DNA from: Halisarca cf. caerulea
Lineage: Eukaryota > Porifera > Demospongiae > Chondrillida > Halisarcidae
DNA length: 64,000 nt
Direction: 5' to 3'
Assembly (NCBI GenBank): GCA_963170055.1
Contig: CAUJGJ010000185.1
Coordinates: 99,575-163,574 of the forward strand
Below, piece by piece: positions 43,651-64,000 of this stretch; the stretch's first letter is position 1; each line of letters begins with the position of its first letter. The position numbers and the translations under genes are program-made. The notes below the pieces were generated by a model that saw only the letters and a list, made by a program, of their open reading frames with translations, searched no databases and was not told the DNA's origin.

Positions 43651-43845
43651 CCAGGTTCCTACACTTCTGCCGCCGCCATTTTGTCGGCGCTAAAGGGTAA
43701 AACCCGATAATTACATATAGCACGTGTTTTTCTTGTGCACGTATCTAGTGACCAAGCAGTACGGCATCCTTGCCATTCTATCTACACTGTTGACCACTGT
43801 TAGTCAGTTGTCAAAGAAACTTAACGTGTTTTGGTGTTCCAAGGT

Positions 43846-50335
<6,490 letters not shown>

Positions 50336-50459
50336 CTTTGAGGACGTTTAGACGTATAGTTTGAATTTGAGTTAAGTGTGAGTTTGAGTTTAGTAATGGA
50401 AGTTGAAATTTGACAAAGGAACCAACAAATTATATCAACACTGTACAGAAAAACAACTA

Positions 50460-53400
50460 ATTACCGAGCGGTTTAGCGAGGTTAACTGTTTCCGTCGTAT
50501 AGGGGAGTCTGATCGAGAAGCCCACGCACTTAATCGTATATTTTGGCCAATATGTCGTTTCTTTGTGCGAAAGTTGCAAGTCGGTGATAAAGTAAATTGA
50601 CAGTGAAGTGGCAATAACAGAAGCGGGTAAACGTGTTCTATGTGATAAGGTAAACTTTATGTGCATTTCCCCACTGGGTATTAAACAAAACGCGCCCAAA
50701 GTCACTTACGTTTGGGTCCCTGACAGTCCCATCTTGACCGATACGAAAAATTTAACAATCTTCATTATTATTGCACAATAATGCCTAAAACTTCTATACA
50801 GCGATTTTCAAGTTTCTTCCGCTAAATAGTAGGATTCACAATTTTGTTGTTCGGGTGATCGAATTGAGTAGCCATTGTGTCAGCCATTGTGTCGGACATC
50901 TTTAGGGGCACCTTTTTTGCAACTGCGCATGCGCAAGGACACGTGTAGATTATATGGCGCTATCGCTAAGACTGCTCTGTTTGCTTTCTTTGTTGTTTTG
51001 ACGAATTCTATAGGACGTCTTCTTTCTCTGACAACTTTGTTCGGGGACAAGCTATAGAAATGACAATATAAAGGAATTACGCGCTGCTGGGAAATTTTAC
51101 CGATAAACTGGTGGCCCGTTTTGGATCGAGTCAAACGTGACATGTCAAGGGTTTGAGTATCTATGGTTTTTTCATATGGTTTCGTAACAAGTGATTTAGT
51201 GAGAAGAAGTAAGAAAATTGAAATGTGAATTGTCATAAAAAGGTATTGATTGACAAATTACAGTTCAATATCGTCCGTGTGTTGCGCACTTTTGTTCTTG
51301 TGTTCCACTGTACTTGGAACACTTGATTTGACTAACTACTGTTCATGTGCACCACTTTGCACCATCATGTGATAAAATTATACATATTTGATTGACATAA
51401 TCTGCAATGTGTGATTATATCTGATATGATAGAGACTACTAAATTGCTATGCTGACTTATAATATAACTTTCAAACAAATTCTATAACGTAACAGATCCA
51501 TTGTACAAAATCAATTTAATGCACAATGTTTCGGCCATGTAGGCCATCATCAGCTGCATAAAATGTTTTATACAGCAGATGAAGGCCTGTGTGGCCGAAA
51601 TGTTGTGTGTGTTGATTTTGTACAAATAATCTGTTACGTTCCTGATCGAATGTAAACTGTCACTTCACATTTCATTTAACATCCTGATATATACATGCAA
51701 CTCATTTTTGCTGGTATCGCCGGTATGCCGTTTTCTAAAATTGTACATGCAATACAGCAAGGAAAACATTTAATTGAGTACATAATGTATTCACCTTGAC
51801 TATTGTTTGTTGGAGTCTAAGTCTGAGAGATGTATGTAGTACATGTATGGAACATGCACCGCTATGCCAAATATTATTATAATGTGACATCAGTGGACTT
51901 TCAAACTGATATAGCAAATGAGTATATACCGTATATGCTCTAATTTTTTTTCATTCCAATTATTTGTCATGGGCTCCAAAAGGGATGAAAAGTATTCTAA
52001 TTGATGACCAAATAGCATGTGTTTTAATCCTATTTATGTCAGAGACCCTAATTATTCGTCACGCAGACTGGCCACCTTCTTTCTGCCATTTGTTGGGCCA
52101 TTGATATACCGTACTGGAGAAACCGCTGTTCCTTTGTCATTTATATTTTGTTCGAGTAATCGTCGAATCATGGAGGAAGATTTTCATTTTTCCTTGTATA
52201 TGTGGTATCCTCAAACGGGTGCAACAGTTCTCAAGCTAGAAACGGCCATTTTTCGATGGTTCTAATTCGCCGTCGTCGATTCTAAATATTTGTCCCCCCA
52301 TTCCAATTATTTGCCACCTTTCAGAAACCTTGCAATTCCATTCTAAATGATGTTTTTTTCTGACAATTGCTCTGACGATAAATTAGAACATATATGGTAT
52401 ATGCACATTTATGTATATTTGTTAGATTCTGATTTTAACTGGATTATACCATGTGAAATGTGTCTGAAGACAGCCCTTTGCAGAAACCATGGATTTCATC
52501 GCAATCAAACAAATCTATATATAATGTAACCCAAAATTTGAACCTATATTTTATACACAGCAGCCTGTGTCACAACCTGTACTCCAAGCACCTGAATATG
52601 TCAAATCCACAAATCTAAGTGCACTTACGTACAAATCATCTGAAACACAATGTCATGCAGAAACAAATTTCATGTATATACGTATGAGCAGCAAGTGACA
52701 TTGTGTGATGTATGTTCAATCAATATGAAGTTCATGGATTCAAAAGAAATTTTAAAGACTTTTTGAAAAAAACTGACTGCTTGTTCAAATAGAACCAAAT
52801 GATAAACCAAAAATGTTTGCAACTTTGTTTCTATCACTCATGCAGTTGTGTGGTGGTACATGAATTACAATATTATTGGTTCAGAATTAATCAAGGTCCA
52901 CGAATGCATATATCCAGGTAAATTGACAATAATTTATTATAGTATTATGTTGAGGATTAAGCATAATTATAATACTTCTAGCGCCATGGATACATGCAAC
53001 TTGGTTTCTTGTGCAGATTATGTGCAGTGGTACATGTCACATGCATTGCTCAGTGCTAGTGTCAATTTGAATGTTCAAGCAGGCCAAATTGAACCAAGCA
53101 TTGCAATTCAATTGAATCATATACAATGAAAAGTGACCATTTATTTTGCAAATTTAATGCAGTGTCACCAGAAGAACTGAATAAAAACTCAACAGATTTG
53201 TGTCAATCACTGATGCATGACTCAACCAAATTGAATTTCAAATGTCACAAATTACAGACGTTACACAGTCGTACAGCCTTGTTCACGAGTACTGATACTG
53301 TAGTCTACACACTGTGTCTTGCAAGCATGTGGCAAATGAGTAAACAACAAAACTGCTAACTTTGCATCTGCATGGCCATTGTAATACCATTGCACTCAAT

Positions 53401-53551
53401 CTAGCATTACAACTCAAAGCATGAGTACACACATCAGTTTTGAATTCACAAGCAGCAGTTAAAATGGAATTGAACACTATTCAATTTCTATTTCAAAATT
53501 CAATTTTCGTTTTAGCAATCGCGAGGTTCTGAACTTGGTTCACAACTAGTA
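50460..53551. mobile_element. 3.09-kb dispersed repeat, copy 2 (downstream of DDX3)
   Basis: Same unit and orientation as 36,898-40,267, with scattered substitutions and small indels. It lacks the ~313-bp block present in copy 1 and keeps only one gaaaagtattctaatt. It starts 124 bp after the DDX3 stop codon, so the DDX3 3' UTR or polyadenylation site may lie inside it. No AATAAA is seen between the stop and the repeat. Confidence 0.8.
51486..51640. repeat. 155-bp palindrome with hammerhead-like core, copy 2
   Basis: The outer arms aacgtaacagatcc and its near-perfect complement close around a centre near 51,563. On the minus strand, 51,553 to 51,528 reads ctgatga-t-ggcc-tacat-ggcc-gaaac, an exact hammerhead catalytic core with stem II. 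The flanking ttttatgcag (5') and gtgcattaaa (3') can pair at 8 of 10 positions as stem I, leaving a very short stem III. Ribozyme activity is inferred, not shown. Confidence 0.6.
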
Positions 53552-54280
53552 CAATATAATTTAACATAACAATGGTATAAATGCAATAATGTGGTGATTT
53601 ACAGGATAAATAGGTAGGGGAACCATTGCCTCAGAGGTGACTAGGTCAATGGAACCCATGTTCTCACTGGAATCAATCCAGGGATGATGTCGAATGGAAG
53701 TTGAAATGGAATTTTGCGTGACGCGTACAACTGGGCGTGCCTGAGGGGCGGGATTACACGAACTGTGGGAGTATTTGCGACTCGCAAAGATTCGAAGTTG
53801 NNNNNNNNNNNNNNNNNNNNNNNNNNNNNNNNNNNNNNNNNNNNNNNNNNNNNNNNNNNNNNNNNNNNNNNNNNNNNNNNNNNNNNNNNNNNNNNNNNNN
53901 NNNNNNNNNNNNNNNNNNNNNNNNNNNNNNNNNNNNNNNNNNNNNNNNNNNNNNNNNNNNNNNNNNNNNNNNNNNNNNNNNNNNNNNNNNNNNNNNNNNN
54001 CTTTGGAGAACCAACAAGGCTACAAGGTAAGGACGAAAGACAACCTGGAGTGATTGGTCATTCTTGATCGCTGTCTTCTCGAGAGTTCGGTTTGAGTTTG
54101 TTGAAATGCTCCTTTTGTGGAACTGTTCGAGGGAGAGTGTATTTGGGCGTTGCCCTGGGGGTTTCATGTTCTGCTAGAATTTCTCGTTTCAGCACCGAAC
54201 ACTGAGCATTGTCATTTGTATTTGATCCGACACATTATCTTCTTTTTTTTGATAGATTCTTTCAGTAAATCCCCGTCGCC
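53552..54280 (+). promoter_or_regulatory. region upstream of the myosin gene
   Basis: Holds the only unique sequence between the dispersed repeat and the myosin ATG, apart from an N gap. A tgcgtgacgcgt CRE-like segment lies at 53,715-53,726 near a GC-rich stretch (gggcgtgcctgaggggcggg). A possible 5' UTR donor (ctacaag|gtaagg) is at about 54,027. No transcription start can be fixed. Confidence 0.3.
53801..54000. other. assembly gap (200 N)
   Basis: A run of exactly 200 N in the putative myosin promoter region. Confidence 0.99.
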
Positions 54281-63951
<9,671 letters not shown>

Positions 63952-64000
63952 GTACAACAGTGTGGGTGTGTCCACTGTAGGGGGTGTGTCTGCTACAATT

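Overview
The window looks like a chromosome-end or heterochromatin-edge segment of a non-bilaterian animal genome, most likely a marine sponge. This assignment is an inference. It rests on intron-rich genes that are very close to their vertebrate orthologues, short intergenic distances, TTAGGG-type telomeric hexamers, and the 3' domain of a LINE-type retrotransposon that I associate with sponge and cnidarian genomes. There is no bacterial or viral gene structure.

Region 1 (1 to about 17,860) is a satellite array with a 104-bp monomer. It has nested higher-order periods (871, 1,287 and 4,336 bp), and ten short (TTAGGG)6 tracts are built into the larger unit. A 533-bp hAT-type MITE sits in the array with a clean 8-bp target duplication. 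A different 62-bp minisatellite follows (17,861 to about 19,264).

Region 2 (19,265-25,298) is gene-poor. It holds a decayed P/S/T-rich reading frame, locally duplicated sequence, a small open frame behind CCAAT/E2F-like sites, and a frameshifted LINE 3' domain.

Region 3 (25,299-64,000) holds four genes, all on the + strand, whose exons can be joined with conserved splice sites and phases. They are glutathione reductase (10 exons, 455 aa), a compact GCK-IV kinase of the Misshapen/TNIK/MINK/MAP4K4 type (23 exons, 814 aa, kinase plus CNH domain), a DDX3/PL10 DEAD-box RNA helicase (10 exons, 664 aa), and a myosin VIIa-like unconventional myosin (21 exons, 1,311 aa, cut by the window end inside the first FERM domain). 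They do not form an obvious pathway: redox housekeeping, Ste20-type signalling, translation/RNA remodelling and actin-based transport are simply neighbours. The glutathione reductase stop and the kinase start are only 206 bp apart, but that gap has its own promoter-like motifs.

The introns are unusually rich in minisatellites (19-50 bp units), GT microsatellites and small non-autonomous DNA transposons, several with clear terminal inverted repeats and target-site duplications. In at least two cases the minisatellite unit includes a splice site, and most extra copies carry a base change that disables it. A 3.1-3.4 kb dispersed repeat is present twice (kinase intron 18; downstream of DDX3). In its middle is a ~155-bp palindrome with a hammerhead-ribozyme-like core. 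Two 200-bp N gaps (17,601-17,800 and 53,801-54,000) are assembly gaps.
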